A stretch of DNA of 64,000 nucleotides from Moraxella caprae DSM 19149. Lineage in GTDB: Bacteria; Pseudomonadota; Gammaproteobacteria; Pseudomonadales; Moraxellaceae. Position numbers and translations under genes: made by a program. A model generated the notes under the pieces. It did not search any database. It was not told where the DNA came from and saw only the letters and a program-made list of their open reading frames with translations. The stretch is from positions 48,131 to 112,130 of the forward strand of contig NZ_AUGF01000004.1 in assembly GCF_000426885.1 (NCBI RefSeq). The letters run 5' to 3'. Position 1 is the stretch's first letter, and each line of letters starts with the position of its first letter. Positions 18,311 to 27,179 of this stretch are shown one piece after another.

Positions 18311-18377
18311 ATCCGACCACTTAATCGTGTAAATTTTCAAGATTTTACCTTAATTTCTTTAAATTAAGTGGTCGGAT
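18311..18377. repeat. Long hairpin inside repeat copy A
   Basis: ATCCGACCACTTAAT (18311-18325) and ATTAAGTGGTCGGAT (18363-18377) are perfect 15-base arms around a 37-base loop. The equivalent hairpin in copy B has the second base pair changed from T-A to C-G, preserving pairing. Confidence 0.8.
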
Positions 18378-18571
18378 TGTTTTTCTGTGTCACTTGTCTG
18401 ATAAAAGACTCATAGCCTGCGATTTCTCTTAAAAAACGGGCGATTTTTCGTGATTTTCATTGCAAATACCAAAGGCACGCCCGCCTGAGGGTTGAAGTTT
18501 TTAAAAATCCACAAAAATCTGGGTTTGGAAGGCAGTCTATTGATGGTGTTTTTATAAAAGAATACACGCAC

Positions 18572-19879
18572 CTAGCCCATCCACGCAAATTTAATAATAA
18601 ACAATAGGGCAACCACCGCAACAGGAGCGTTGATTTCTTTGTAGCGACCTGTGGCAAGCTTCATCACGCAGTAGCTGATAAAGCCAAAAGCAATGCCTTC
18701 GGTGATGGAGTAAGTAAATGGCATCATGGCGGTGGTAATAAAGGCAGGCGTGGCTTCGGTCAAATCATCCCATTCTACCTTGATGAGACTGCTCGCCATC
18801 AAAATCCCCACAAACACGAGCGAACCTGCCGTGGCATAAGCAGGCACGATACTGGCAAGTGGCGAGAAGAAAATGGTAAGTAAAAACAGCACGCCCACGA
18901 CCACAGCAGTCAGTCCCGTGCGACCGCCGACCGACACGCCCGAACCACTTTCGATGTAGGTACTAATGGCGGATGTTCCCATGAATGACCCTGCCATGGC
19001 ACTGGTGCTGTCCACGAGCAGGGCTTGTTTCATTTTGGGGAATTTACCGTCTTTGTCGGCAAAACCTGCCTTGTCCGCCACCGCAATGAGCGTGCCTGAT
19101 GAATCAAACAGGTTCACGAGCATAAATGAGAAAATAACCCCAAACAACGCCACATCCAATGCCCCCATGATGTCCACCTGTCCGACCACGGGCGTGAGAG
19201 CAGGGGGTAGTGAGAGAATTTCTCCTGAGAATTTGACGTTGTCATCAAACATCAGAGCAAGGGCGGTAACCACCACGATAGAAACCAATACCCCAGAGTG
19301 ACGACCTTTGGCTGCCATGACAACGATGATAAAAAAGCCAAGTACGCCCATCAGTAGCGTGGGCGAATGTAGGTTGCCCACTGTCACAAGCGTGGCTTCA
19401 TTAGGCACGACCAGTCCCATGTTCTTAAAACCAATCAAGGCGATAAATAGCCCAATGCCTGCACTGATACCCACGCGCAGTCCCAAAGGAATGCTTGCCA
19501 TGAGCCAATAACGAATCTGAAAAATCGTCATCAAAAACAGCCCCACTGACCCCCAAAAAATCGCCCCCATGCCCGTCTGCCACGAATAGCCCATCTTAGA
19601 GACGACCACAAATGCAAAAAAGGCATTAAGCCCCATGGCAGGAGCAAGAGCGATGGGCAAGTTGCTAAACAGTCCCATCGCTATCGTGCCAAAGGCGGCG
19701 ATAAGGCAAGTGGTAACAAAAACGACCTGTGTGTCCATGCCTGTCACGCCCAAAATGGACGGATTGACAAAGACGATATAGACCATGGTAAAAAATGTGG
19801 TAATGCCAGCGATGAGTTCGGTTTTGGCGGTGGTATGGTGTGCGGATAATTTAAAGAAGTTGTCTAGGAGGGTTTTCAT
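18572..19879 (-). CDS. NCS2/AzgA-family purine permease
   Basis: The protein of about 435 residues is an AzgA-type NCS2 transporter (E. coli AdeP, AdeQ, GhxP and GhxQ group) for hypoxanthine, guanine or adenine uptake by proton symport. Family features include the N-terminal TELIAGITTFFTMVYIVFVNP, about twelve hydrophobic segments, APAMGLNAFFAF near residue 80, and [15 protein letters not shown] near 315. I start at MKTLLDNFF; the longer reading adds a leader not seen in the family. A related permease lies at 22982-24295. Substrate cannot be assigned from sequence alone. Confidence 0.87.
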   Translation of the reverse strand: MKTLLDNFFKLSAHHTTAKTELIAGITTFFTMVYIVFVNPSILGVTGMDTQVVFVTTCLIAAFGTIAMGLFSNLPIALAPAMGLNAFFAFVVVSKMGYSWQTGMGAIFWGSVGLFLMTIFQIRYWLMASIPLGLRVGISAGIGLFIALIGFKNMGLVVPNEATLVTVGNLHSPTLLMGVLGFFIIVVMAAKGRHSGVLVSIVVVTALALMFDDNVKFSGEILSLPPALTPVVGQVDIMGALDVALFGVIFSFMLVNLFDSSGTLIAVADKAGFADKDGKFPKMKQALLVDSTSAMAGSFMGTSAISTYIESGSGVSVGGRTGLTAVVVGVLFLLTIFFSPLASIVPAYATAGSLVFVGILMASSLIKVEWDDLTEATPAFITTAMMPFTYSITEGIAFGFISYCVMKLATGRYKEINAPVAVVALLFIIKFAWMG

Positions 19880-20107
19880 TGGTGAGCCAAAAGATAAGCG
19901 AGATGTAAAAAGACCAATGAAAAACAAAAGGCTTGTTTTTCTGGCAAATTGTAGCAAATTGTTTGGGTAAACACAATCATTTTATTTCTTGAACTTTCTA
20001 AAATGTAAATAAGTTTGTAAAGGCTTAATACGCCCTATTAAAATTGAACGATTTTTTGAATTTTATGCTAAAATTGACCGTTTGATTCTTTGCATGGTTT
20101 GTATTTC

Positions 20108-20857
20108 ATGACGACATTTTGCTCCGATAATAATAGCCTTAATATCCCCCATTCTGATGATTTTGCCCACCAAAAGGCGGTCGTTTTGCTCTCAGGGGGG
20201 CTTGACTCCACCACTTGTCTGTATTGGGCGAAAGCGGTTTTTAAAGAGATTACCGCCATCAGTTTTCGCTACGGGCAGCGGCATTCAAGCGAACTTGCGT
20301 TTTCATCCGCCATCGCCCAGACACTTGGCGTGTCACACCGTATCATTGACATTGACATCGCTCAGCTTGGCGGTTCGGCATTGACCGACACCAGCATTGA
20401 TGTGCCTGATTATCAAGCGGACAGTGATGCCGTGCCTGTCACCTACGTCCCTGCTCGTAACACCATTTTTCTATCCTATGCCCTAGCCGTGGCAGAAGTG
20501 ACCGAAGCCTGTGCCATCATCATCGGGGTAAGTTCGGTTGATTTCTCGGGCTATCCTGACTGCCGAGACGACTACATTCGTGCCTTTGAGACCATGGCAA
20601 ATCTTGCCACCGTGGCAGGGCGAGCAGGCAGACGCCTATCCATCATCGCTCCCTTGCAACACTTATCCAAAGCTGAGACCCTAACGCTTGGACTATCACT
20701 GGGCGTGGACTATGCCCAAACCGTGTCATGCTACCGTGCCGATAGTGACGGGCGAGCTTGTGGCGAGTGCGACAGCTGTGTGCTACGTCATCAAGGCTTT
20801 GTGCAGGCAGGTGTTCCTGACCCCACCCGTTATCAAAATAAACCAACGCAAGGATAA
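20108..20857 (+). CDS. queC: 7-cyano-7-deazaguanine (preQ0) synthase
   Basis: QueC converts 7-carboxy-7-deazaguanine to preQ0 using ATP and ammonia. The protein of about 249 residues has the PP-loop [11 protein letters not shown] near residue 30, [11 protein letters not shown] near 115, and four Cys in [20 protein letters not shown] near 208-226 forming the zinc site. I start at the ATG 20108; the TTG at 20090 is unlikely. It is a separate transcription unit from queD (10837). Confidence 0.93.
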   Translation: MTTFCSDNNSLNIPHSDDFAHQKAVVLLSGGLDSTTCLYWAKAVFKEITAISFRYGQRHSSELAFSSAIAQTLGVSHRIIDIDIAQLGGSALTDTSIDVPDYQADSDAVPVTYVPARNTIFLSYALAVAEVTEACAIIIGVSSVDFSGYPDCRDDYIRAFETMANLATVAGRAGRRLSIIAPLQHLSKAETLTLGLSLGVDYAQTVSCYRADSDGRACGECDSCVLRHQGFVQAGVPDPTRYQNKPTQG

Positions 20858-20895
20858 ACCCCATTCTCAATTTTTTATAAGTGCTTGATTTATCA

Positions 20896-20923
20896 AGGGG
20901 CAAATTGAAATTCGCCCCTTGTA
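20896..20923. terminator. Hairpin after queC
   Basis: CAAGGGGC and GCCCCTTG form a perfect 8-bp stem about 40 bases after the queC stop. There is no strong T run, so termination is only probable. Confidence 0.45.
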
Positions 20924-21091
20924 TATCCAGACTAATCATAGACAATCGATAAGTTATAGTCTGCCAACTTTGAAATAATGCTGTGTCAAACTCGCTCGTA
21001 GTGCTACTTGTACAACTTCGCTCGTTTTCCTTGTCTTATTTCAAATTTGTTTGACTATACCATTTTAAGTTGGGAATGAAGCAAGGATAAA

Positions 21092-21354
21092 TAGGGCGTG
21101 CCTGCCCTTTATAACACTATTTACAATATAGAAATATTTTAGAAAAAACTAATCGTTTTTGCATGAAAAATGGCTACCCGACCACTTAATCTTATAAGAT
21201 TAAAGATGGTCTTGGATTTTACGGATTAAGTGGTCGGGTGTTTTTCATAATAAAAACTTGTCTGATAGAATGACTATCAGCCTGCGTTTTTTCCTTGAAA
21301 AACGGGCGATTTTTCTCATTTTTCACTGCAAATACAAAAGGCAGGCACGCCCTA
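21092..21354. repeat. Repeat family 1, copy B (263 bp, intact ends)
   Basis: TAGGGCGTGCCTGCC at 21092 is mirrored exactly by GGCAGGCACGCCCTA ending at 21354. If TA is taken as the target site, the element is GGGCGTGCC...GGCACGCCC flanked by TA on both sides, the pattern of elements moved by IS630/Tc1-type transposases. There is no coding capacity. An internal TGATAG-AATGA-CTATCA hairpin is shared with copies C and D. It occupies the centre of the 679-base gap between queC and the TetR gene. Confidence 0.8.
21176..21239. repeat. Long hairpin inside repeat copy B
   Basis: ACCCGACCACTTAATC (21176-21191) pairs perfectly with GATTAAGTGGTCGGGT (21224-21239). It corresponds to the hairpin at 18311-18377 with one compensatory pair change. 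Copy C lacks it. Confidence 0.8.
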
Positions 21355-21367
21355 ACTTTCAAAATTA

Positions 21368-21501
21368 GGTAGTGGTCTAAAAAGTATGTTGAACTAGGTT
21401 TTCCGTTCGCCCTGAGCCCTGCCCACGGGCAGGAAAACCGTTAGGTTTCCCAAGCTCACCACGAACGGTTTTTCTTGTAGCATACTTTTTGAACCAGAGC
21501 C
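21368..21501. mobile_element. Repeat family 2 (134-bp inverted-repeat element), copy B
   Basis: It is flanked by the 8-mer CAAAATTA at 21360-21367 and 21502-21509. The 21-base ends match at 16 positions when inverted, both finishing in AAAAAGTATG. The interior is nearly identical to copy A, including the CCGTTCGCCCTGAGCC and CACCACGAACGG hairpin halves. An 8-bp duplication is typical of, for example, IS6- and IS1595-type transposition, but no transposase gene is in the window to confirm the source. Confidence 0.82.
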
Positions 21502-21536
21502 CAAAATTATTTTTTATTTTAACCCAAGAGATTCTC

Positions 21537-22136
21537 ATGAACGACTTATTTAACGCCAACACCCCCACGCCTGCACCTGATGACAAAACCAACAAACGCA
21601 AAAACAACCCCGAGCTGTTACGCCACACCATCCTAGTCTGTGCCAAAAATCTCATGCTAGATGTCGGCATTGGCAATCTGTCCATGCAAAAAGTGGCAGA
21701 CATGGCAGGCACGAGCAAAGGCGGACTGTTTCATCATTTCAAATCCAAAGACGAACTCATCACCAGCGTGGCAGAGCTGTTCATCGCCCAAATCAACACC
21801 GCCATATTAGCCGACATGGACGCACACCCCACCGAGATGGGAGCGTTTACCAAAGCCTATGTGCGGGTAATGTTTGACAACCAAGAGATTGGACTACAAA
21901 GCGACTGGGCGGGACTTATCCGAGCGATGAACGCTGACAGCCAGATGAATGAGTTGTGGATAAGTTGGCTCGCCCAAAAAATCAAAACCCACGCAAGCAC
22001 CGACAGCGACCCACGTCTGCCCGTCATACGCTGTGCTGTGGACGGGGCGTGGCTCAATAACATTCCCCATGATGAACTGCCTGCCATGCGAACGTATCTG
22101 CTGGCATTGGCAGATGATGTTTCGCCAAATCTTTAA
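21537..22136 (+). CDS. TetR/AcrR-family transcriptional regulator
   Basis: The protein of about 199 residues has a TetR helix-turn-helix at about 25-70 (HTILVCAKNLMLDVGIGNLS, then MAGTSKGGLFHHFKSKDELI), preceded by a disordered 20-residue leader, and an all-helical ligand domain. No divergent target gene is adjacent. The family 2 repeat ends about 28 bases upstream, inside the space where its promoter or operator would lie, so the insertion may have altered its expression. Ligand and regulon are unknown. Confidence 0.85.
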   Translation: MNDLFNANTPTPAPDDKTNKRKNNPELLRHTILVCAKNLMLDVGIGNLSMQKVADMAGTSKGGLFHHFKSKDELITSVAELFIAQINTAILADMDAHPTEMGAFTKAYVRVMFDNQEIGLQSDWAGLIRAMNADSQMNELWISWLAQKIKTHASTDSDPRLPVIRCAVDGAWLNNIPHDELPAMRTYLLALADDVSPNL

Positions 22137-22183
22137 AATCATGACAAGCTCAATGATATGCGAACGGTAAGAATAAAACCATT

Positions 22184-22208
22184 AAAAAAGGGCGTGATGA
22201 ACACGCCC
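22184..22208 (-). terminator. Intrinsic terminator for the 22269-22829 gene
   Basis: Read on the minus strand, AGGGCGTG and CACGCCCT form the stem, followed directly by six T. It lies about 60 bases after the minus-strand stop. Confidence 0.8.
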
Positions 22209-22268
22209 TCACAAGCTCGTGACAAATATCAAGCTCGTTAGCCATACAGCCAAAATCAGACAGACCCA

Positions 22269-22829
22269 TCAACCCACCGATACCGCCACATCATAATTGG
22301 CAAATACATCGGTGAGCTTTTTGATGTCGTCATCATTGTTATGTACCAGCAGAAAAAAGGCATTTTCATGCGAGCCAAGCCCCACCAATTTTAGCCCATG
22401 CCCTGCTAATTGTTCATTGAAATAGTTAAAAAACAGCTCACGCATGGCTTCAAATCGTGCCATCTGTTTTTGTATCATGGCATCAAACATCATGTTAATG
22501 TCAGTACCATCAAAATCATCGTCTTCATCATCGTCATCGCCACATATTTGGGCATAATGCTCCAAAAACTCATCTTCAATGGCAATGCCACGCTGTTTTA
22601 TCAAAGCGAATTTGTCAAAATCCAAATAAGGCTCTTTCCACTCCATGTATTCCATAAATTGCCCATCGGCAGGGGTTTGATAGTTATTATCGCTATCCCA
22701 ACCCAGCACAGGAAACAGCACATCTGCCACCAAATCACATTCGCCATCATAATTAATGCCATCTAGTAACGATATCGGCACACTTGCACACTGCTGTAAT
22801 ACTCCTTTGATGTCGGTCAAATCAGACAT
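22269..22829 (-). CDS. Acidic cytoplasmic protein of unknown function
   Basis: The 186-residue protein is strongly acidic, with an Asp/Glu run near residues 96-107 (GDDDDEDDDFDG) and no signal peptide or membrane segment. Aromatic residues are common in the first half (MEYMEWKEPYLDFDKF). I do not recognise the family. It has its own terminator and sits between a TetR regulator and a permease, on the opposite strand to the regulator. Confidence 0.6.
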   Translation of the reverse strand: MSDLTDIKGVLQQCASVPISLLDGINYDGECDLVADVLFPVLGWDSDNNYQTPADGQFMEYMEWKEPYLDFDKFALIKQRGIAIEDEFLEHYAQICGDDDDEDDDFDGTDINMMFDAMIQKQMARFEAMRELFFNYFNEQLAGHGLKLVGLGSHENAFFLLVHNNDDDIKKLTDVFANYDVAVSVG

Positions 22830-22925
22830 AAATTTACTCCCAGTTAATATTTAAAAACGATTCTCATTGTAGCATAGCAAATAAAGCTTGTAAATCCATC
22901 AAGCCATCAATGCCATTAATAACAC

Positions 22926-22967
22926 CAACAAAAACCATTCACCGCATGGCAAATGGTTTTTTGTTGT
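22926..22967 (-). terminator. Intrinsic terminator of the second NCS2 permease
   Basis: CAAAAACCATT and AATGGTTTTTTG flank a short loop. Read on the minus strand the stem runs into a T-rich arm 15 bases after the permease stop. Confidence 0.7.
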
Positions 22968-22981
22968 TACCGTGCCCAAAT

Positions 22982-24295
22982 CTAAATGGCATAACCCAAC
23001 GCATAGAACGCCACCAAGGCAATGGCAATGATGACCGTACCGATGTTAAGCTTTTTAAACTCACCAGAGATGACACGACCCAGCACGAGCGAGCCAAAGC
23101 CTAACATGATACCTGTGACGATGTTAGCAGTCAAAACAATAAACACCGCACAAATAAGTCCGCTCATCGCCTCCACAAAGTCATCAAAATCAAGTTTGGA
23201 GACGTTACTTAGCATGAGTAGTCCCACATACATGAGTGCAGGGGCGGTGGCATAGTTTGGCACCAAAAATGCCAATGGCTGAAAGAACAGCATGAGCAAG
23301 AACAGACCACCCACGACCACTGCCGTCAGCCCTGTTTTACCACCGACTGCCGTACCTGCCGCCGACTCGATGTATACCGCCGCAGGGGCGGTACCGAACA
23401 CACCCGACATGAGTGATGACACCGAGTCTGCCGTGAGAGCCTTACCGCCACCCACGATTTGCCCGTCTTTGTCAATGAGACCTGCCTGCCCCGCCACCGC
23501 ACGAATCGTCCCTGTGGCATCAAACACCGCCGTCATGACAAGGGCAAACACCGCAGGCAACACCGTCGCATTTAACGCTCCCATGACATCCATCGCCCCA
23601 AACAACGACTCATCGCCAAAACTTGGCAGTTTAAAAATAGAACCGCCAAATTTGACATTCGGGTCAAAAATCAGCCCGATGATGGTAATGGCGATAATCA
23701 CCCATAAGATACCGCCCTTGACCTGACGTTTTTCAAGACCGACAATCGCCGCCAGACCGATGAGCGACATGATGACCCCAAAGGAGGTAAATTCACCCAT
23801 CTTGACAGGCAGTCCTGCATCATTTTTGATGACAAGCCCCACGCCATTGGTAGCGATGAGTAGCAAAAATAAGCCAATCCCAATCCCTGCACCATGAGCT
23901 ATAGAACTGGGTAGGTTCTTTAAAATCCACGCCCGAATGCCTGTGATCGATATCAGCGTAAACAGCAACCCCATTAAAAAAATCGCCCCTAAGGCGACAG
24001 GAATACCAATGCCTTGACCCAGCACCAAGCTAAATGCGGTAAATGCCGTCAAGCTAATGGCACAGCCGATTGCCATTGGCACATTGGCAAATACGCCAAT
24101 CAAAATAGAACCAAACCCTGCCACCAAACACGTGGCGATAAAGACCGACTCGGCAGGAAAGCCAGCATCAGCGAGCATCCCCGGCACGACAATCACTGAA
24201 TACACCATCGCCAAAAACGTGGTCAAGCCTGCGATGACTTCTTGGCGTACCGTTGAGCCACGTTCATTGATGTTAAAAAAAGAAAGCAAAGACAT
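22982..24295 (-). CDS. NCS2/AzgA-family purine permease, second paralogue
   Basis: The 437-residue protein shares the AzgA plan with the 18572-19879 gene: [23 protein letters not shown], about twelve hydrophobic segments, [12 protein letters not shown] at the position of the NAFFAF motif, and [19 protein letters not shown]. It is clearly a paralogue, not a recent duplicate, since identity is scattered. Altered residues in the substrate-region motif (TAFTAF against NAFFAF) may mean different base specificity. A terminator follows. Confidence 0.85.
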   Translation of the reverse strand: MSLLSFFNINERGSTVRQEVIAGLTTFLAMVYSVIVVPGMLADAGFPAESVFIATCLVAGFGSILIGVFANVPMAIGCAISLTAFTAFSLVLGQGIGIPVALGAIFLMGLLFTLISITGIRAWILKNLPSSIAHGAGIGIGLFLLLIATNGVGLVIKNDAGLPVKMGEFTSFGVIMSLIGLAAIVGLEKRQVKGGILWVIIAITIIGLIFDPNVKFGGSIFKLPSFGDESLFGAMDVMGALNATVLPAVFALVMTAVFDATGTIRAVAGQAGLIDKDGQIVGGGKALTADSVSSLMSGVFGTAPAAVYIESAAGTAVGGKTGLTAVVVGGLFLLMLFFQPLAFLVPNYATAPALMYVGLLMLSNVSKLDFDDFVEAMSGLICAVFIVLTANIVTGIMLGFGSLVLGRVISGEFKKLNIGTVIIAIALVAFYALGYAI

Positions 24296-24495
24296 AAATC
24301 GCCTTATCTTAAATTGCTCAAAAAATAGCGGGTAATTTTACCGTATAATTACAATTTTTACAAATATTAACGAAAATTTTTTTATGACATATGCCTTGTT
24401 TTATGATTGGTAATTTAGGCAATTTTTGGGTAAAATAGGCGGATTATCTTATTATCTTTTACCCCACTTAAATTCTTAAATTGCAAAATACCATC

Positions 24496-24993
24496 ATGAA
24501 AAATTCCCAAGAAAATATCCGCCTACCCAACTTTCATGTTCATCTGGTGCGTCAGCATGATGATGACTTTATCAATGAAGACATTGCTTTGGCAGAGTAT
24601 ATTGGCACCTATGGCAAAGGCTTGATTTTGTATTTTTATCCCAAGGACAACACCCAAGGATGTAGCGTGCAGGCGAGCGACTTTACCGCCTTGTCTGATG
24701 AGTTTGCCAAACTTGGCTATGTGGTGCTTGGTGTGTCTCGTGATGGCGTACGCTCGCATCAGAATTTCATCAGCAAAAAAGAGCTGGGCATTGGGCTTAT
24801 CAGCGACCCTGATGAGACGCTGTGCCAGCATTTTGATGTCATCAAAGAAAAAATGATGTACGGCAAAACCCACCTAGGCGTGGTGCGTTCGACGTTCGTG
24901 TTTGACAAAACAGGGGAGATGGTCGCAAGTTTTCGCAACGTCAAAGCCAAAGAACACGCCAACGCTCTACTGGATTTTTTAAAAAATCTATGA
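24496..24993 (+). CDS. bcp: Bcp-type thiol peroxidase (peroxiredoxin Q)
   Basis: The protein of about 165 residues follows the AhpC/TSA fold of Bcp: LILYFYPKDNTQGCSVQASDF near residue 45-62 carries the peroxidatic Cys, VVLGVSRDG and the late STFVFDK segment follow. The usual TPGCT reads TQGCS, and the resolving Cys found five residues downstream in E. coli Bcp is Ser here. One further Cys (ETLCQHF) could substitute, or the enzyme is 1-Cys. It reduces organic and hydrogen peroxides. ATGA overlap couples it to the glycosyltransferase downstream. Confidence 0.88.
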   Translation: MKNSQENIRLPNFHVHLVRQHDDDFINEDIALAEYIGTYGKGLILYFYPKDNTQGCSVQASDFTALSDEFAKLGYVVLGVSRDGVRSHQNFISKKELGIGLISDPDETLCQHFDVIKEKMMYGKTHLGVVRSTFVFDKTGEMVASFRNVKAKEHANALLDFLKNL

Positions 24994-26198
24994 AAGTCAT
25001 GCACTTATCATCATCGTTAAAGCACGATGAAGCCGAACGGGGTATTTTTGCCATCACGCATGCCCTGTCCAAAGCAGGGCATGAATCCGTGGTCATTGGC
25101 TCTGCCACCACCGATGATGAGCTTGTACTTCGCTTGCTTCGTGATGACACTGAGTATTATCGCATTCCCATGGCAAAAAAATCGTGGCTGTCATTGGTAC
25201 ACGTCCTAAAACTTAGACGACTCATCAGCGAACACGAACCCGACATCGTCCACGTCCATTCTCGCACGCCTGCATGGGTGCTACATTGGGCAATCCGTCC
25301 GCTACCTGACGACAAAAAACCCAAAATCGTGGCGACCATCTATGGCTTTTACCCATTTAACAACTACGGCAAAGCCCTGTTTTTCTCTGACGTCATCATC
25401 AGTGCGTCTCGCAGTATTGACAAATATCTCAAAGAAAAACTCGCCATCAAAAAAGAAGAATACAACATCCAAGAATTCCCCTTTAAAATCATCTGCGTCC
25501 GCCGTGGTGTGGACACTCGCAAATACCCCTATCGCCATCATGCATCCGTGCATTGGCTTCATGGCGTGTTTGCCGAATATCCCGAACTTGAACACAAAAA
25601 ATGGCTCGTATTTCCCACACCTGTCGGACATGAATACGGTCAAGACTGGCTTGTGGACATTTTGGGCAACTTACAAGAAAAATTCCCAAGCATCCACGCC
25701 ATCATCATGGAAGATGATTTGGCGAATGCCACCGACCAAGACATCGCCCACGAAGAGTTTGTCCAACGTCTGCACGCTTTGGGACTAAATAGCCGTGTGA
25801 CGTTCATCGGACGGCGACCCCCTGACATGAAAGAATGGCTGTCATCTGCCAATGTGGTGCTTGCCCTTGCCGAACGCCCCGAGAGTATTGGCATTACCGC
25901 CATTCAAGCGATACATCTTGGCACGCCTGTCATCGGTTGGGCAAGGGGGGCATTTGCCGATATCCTACAAACCACCTACCCCCAAGGACTGGTCAAAGAA
26001 GAAACTGCCCTTGCTCTGTGCAAAAACATCAAATTCCACCTACAAAACAAAACTCGCCCCCCAATGACGCACGAATACACCATCGAGCAGATGACTGCTG
26101 AGACTTTGGCGGTGTATCAGTCGCTTGTGCCAGACTGTCATTTGGTTGATAAAGATAGACATGATAATCTGGTCTGTGTCAAAGCCGAAAGTGCCTAA
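24990..26198 (+). CDS. GT-B glycosyltransferase (family 4 type)
   Basis: The 402-residue protein is a GT-B enzyme: an N-terminal half with MHLSSSLKHDEAERGIFAI and DIVHVHSRTPAW near 90, and a C-terminal nucleotide-sugar half with VTFIGRRPPDMKEWL near 275 and the ALAERPESIGITAIQA region, whose two Glu correspond to the GT4 EX7E motif. It has no transmembrane helix. Such enzymes commonly build LPS core or capsule at the inner-membrane face. It lies immediately after bcp, with no other sugar genes adjacent, so the acceptor is unknown. Confidence 0.8.
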   Translation: MKVMHLSSSLKHDEAERGIFAITHALSKAGHESVVIGSATTDDELVLRLLRDDTEYYRIPMAKKSWLSLVHVLKLRRLISEHEPDIVHVHSRTPAWVLHWAIRPLPDDKKPKIVATIYGFYPFNNYGKALFFSDVIISASRSIDKYLKEKLAIKKEEYNIQEFPFKIICVRRGVDTRKYPYRHHASVHWLHGVFAEYPELEHKKWLVFPTPVGHEYGQDWLVDILGNLQEKFPSIHAIIMEDDLANATDQDIAHEEFVQRLHALGLNSRVTFIGRRPPDMKEWLSSANVVLALAERPESIGITAIQAIHLGTPVIGWARGAFADILQTTYPQGLVKEETALALCKNIKFHLQNKTRPPMTHEYTIEQMTAETLAVYQSLVPDCHLVDKDRHDNLVCVKAESA

Positions 26199-26330
26199 AA
26201 ATCATGGTCTTACAAGTTATTTTTGCACGGAGCGTTTACAGGCGTTTTAAAGTTATTTATAATCGGTTTTGTAGATTATTTGGTTTTATAAAAATAATCT
26301 ACCTTTTTATTGGTTGTATAAGGCTGTTTT

Positions 26331-27033
26331 ATGAAAAAACTAAGCAAGCTTGGCAAAATCGCCCTAACATCTGTCCTATCAGCAACCCTGCTGTCAGGCT
26401 GTGCAACCAGTGCATTGTTAGAAAAGGACTCAGGCGGTACTTACCCACCCAAAAGAGGGTACTAACCAATGACGTCGTTGTGGCATTTGGTAAGCCATCA
26501 TTAAAGCTACCCAACATCCCATCGGATGCGGTCGTGATTGTCGGTCAGCGTAACAGCTATGTGTTGGTTGAAGGTGGGACTCGCTTTAACAATCTCATCA
26601 CTCGCCTTGATCCACGCCATATCAGCCTTACCAAAGGCTTGGACTTTTATTCTGCCAATAATGACGGCAGTTTTACCGGTGAACTTGCCTTTAAATACAC
26701 CAAGTTAAAAGCCGAAGTGACCAACGAAGAGCTAAACTTCTTTTTGCAAAATGGCGTCAAAGAATGCACCAATCACAGCGAATCGAATCTTTGGGCTCAA
26801 AGCTACTGCTTTGATATTCCCCTAAAAGGTCATACCTATCCTGCCGTGAGCAATCAGTCCAGCCTAAAAGCACTGAGTAAAGCCTACCCTGTCACCATCT
26901 ACACCAATGAGCAAACCACGGCTTACCGTGAAGGGCAAAGCAGTTCTGTTGAAAACTGGTGCTGTTTCCTTTCGCCGCCGCTTTTGATGTGGTCACCTTG
27001 CCACTGCAAATCATCGGGCAAATTTTTGACTGA
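26331..27033 (+). pseudogene. YidX-like lipoprotein gene broken by two frameshifts
   Basis: Starting at ATG 26331, the first frame encodes a lipoprotein signal (KIALTSVLSATLLSGC, lipobox LSGC) and stops at 26463. The second frame, open from well before that, carries the body of a YidX-like protein (DAVVIVGQRNSYVLVEGG, FTGELAFKYTK). Near 26950 the conserved end switches to a third frame, FAAAFDVVTLPLQIIGQIFD, stopping at 27031-27033. Both shifts go the same way (net loss of one base or gain of two). Either the gene is dead or these are assembly errors. YidX is an E. coli lipoprotein of unknown role. Confidence 0.75.
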
Positions 27034-27053
27034 TATTAAAGTTTATGGTTGAT

Positions 27054-27085
27054 AAATAGGACGTATTTGGGTGCGTCCTATTTTT
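27054..27085 (+). terminator. Intrinsic terminator after the YidX-like locus
   Basis: AAATAGGACG and CGTCCTATTTTT form a 10-bp stem with a 10-base loop and T tail, 21 bases past the third-frame stop. Confidence 0.85.
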
Positions 27086-27179
27086 GTGGATAATTGCTCT
27101 ATGATGATTGCCATAGGAAAAACATAGAAGTCATGATAAAATACGCCTTTTGCCATGACAATGGCATCAAGGACATCTT

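Larger units (their letters stand above)
18084..18485. repeat. Repeat family 1, copy A (interrupted)
   Basis: The left end reads TAGGGCGTGCC and the right end has GGCACGCCC before diverging. The body aligns with copies at 21092, 48448 and (reversed, partial) 63887: shared tracts include TTTTTGCATGAAAAATGGCT and the AAAACGGGCGATTTTTCG region. It is split after the left end by a separate 133-bp element (18125-18257). This and its guest fill most of the 546-base gap between lptB and the permease gene; no gene is visible there. Confidence 0.7.

Noticed and set aside
18026..21536. Clustered repeats considered as a CRISPR array
   Set aside because: Repeat units are long, inverted, few and irregularly spaced, with no uniform spacers and no cas genes.
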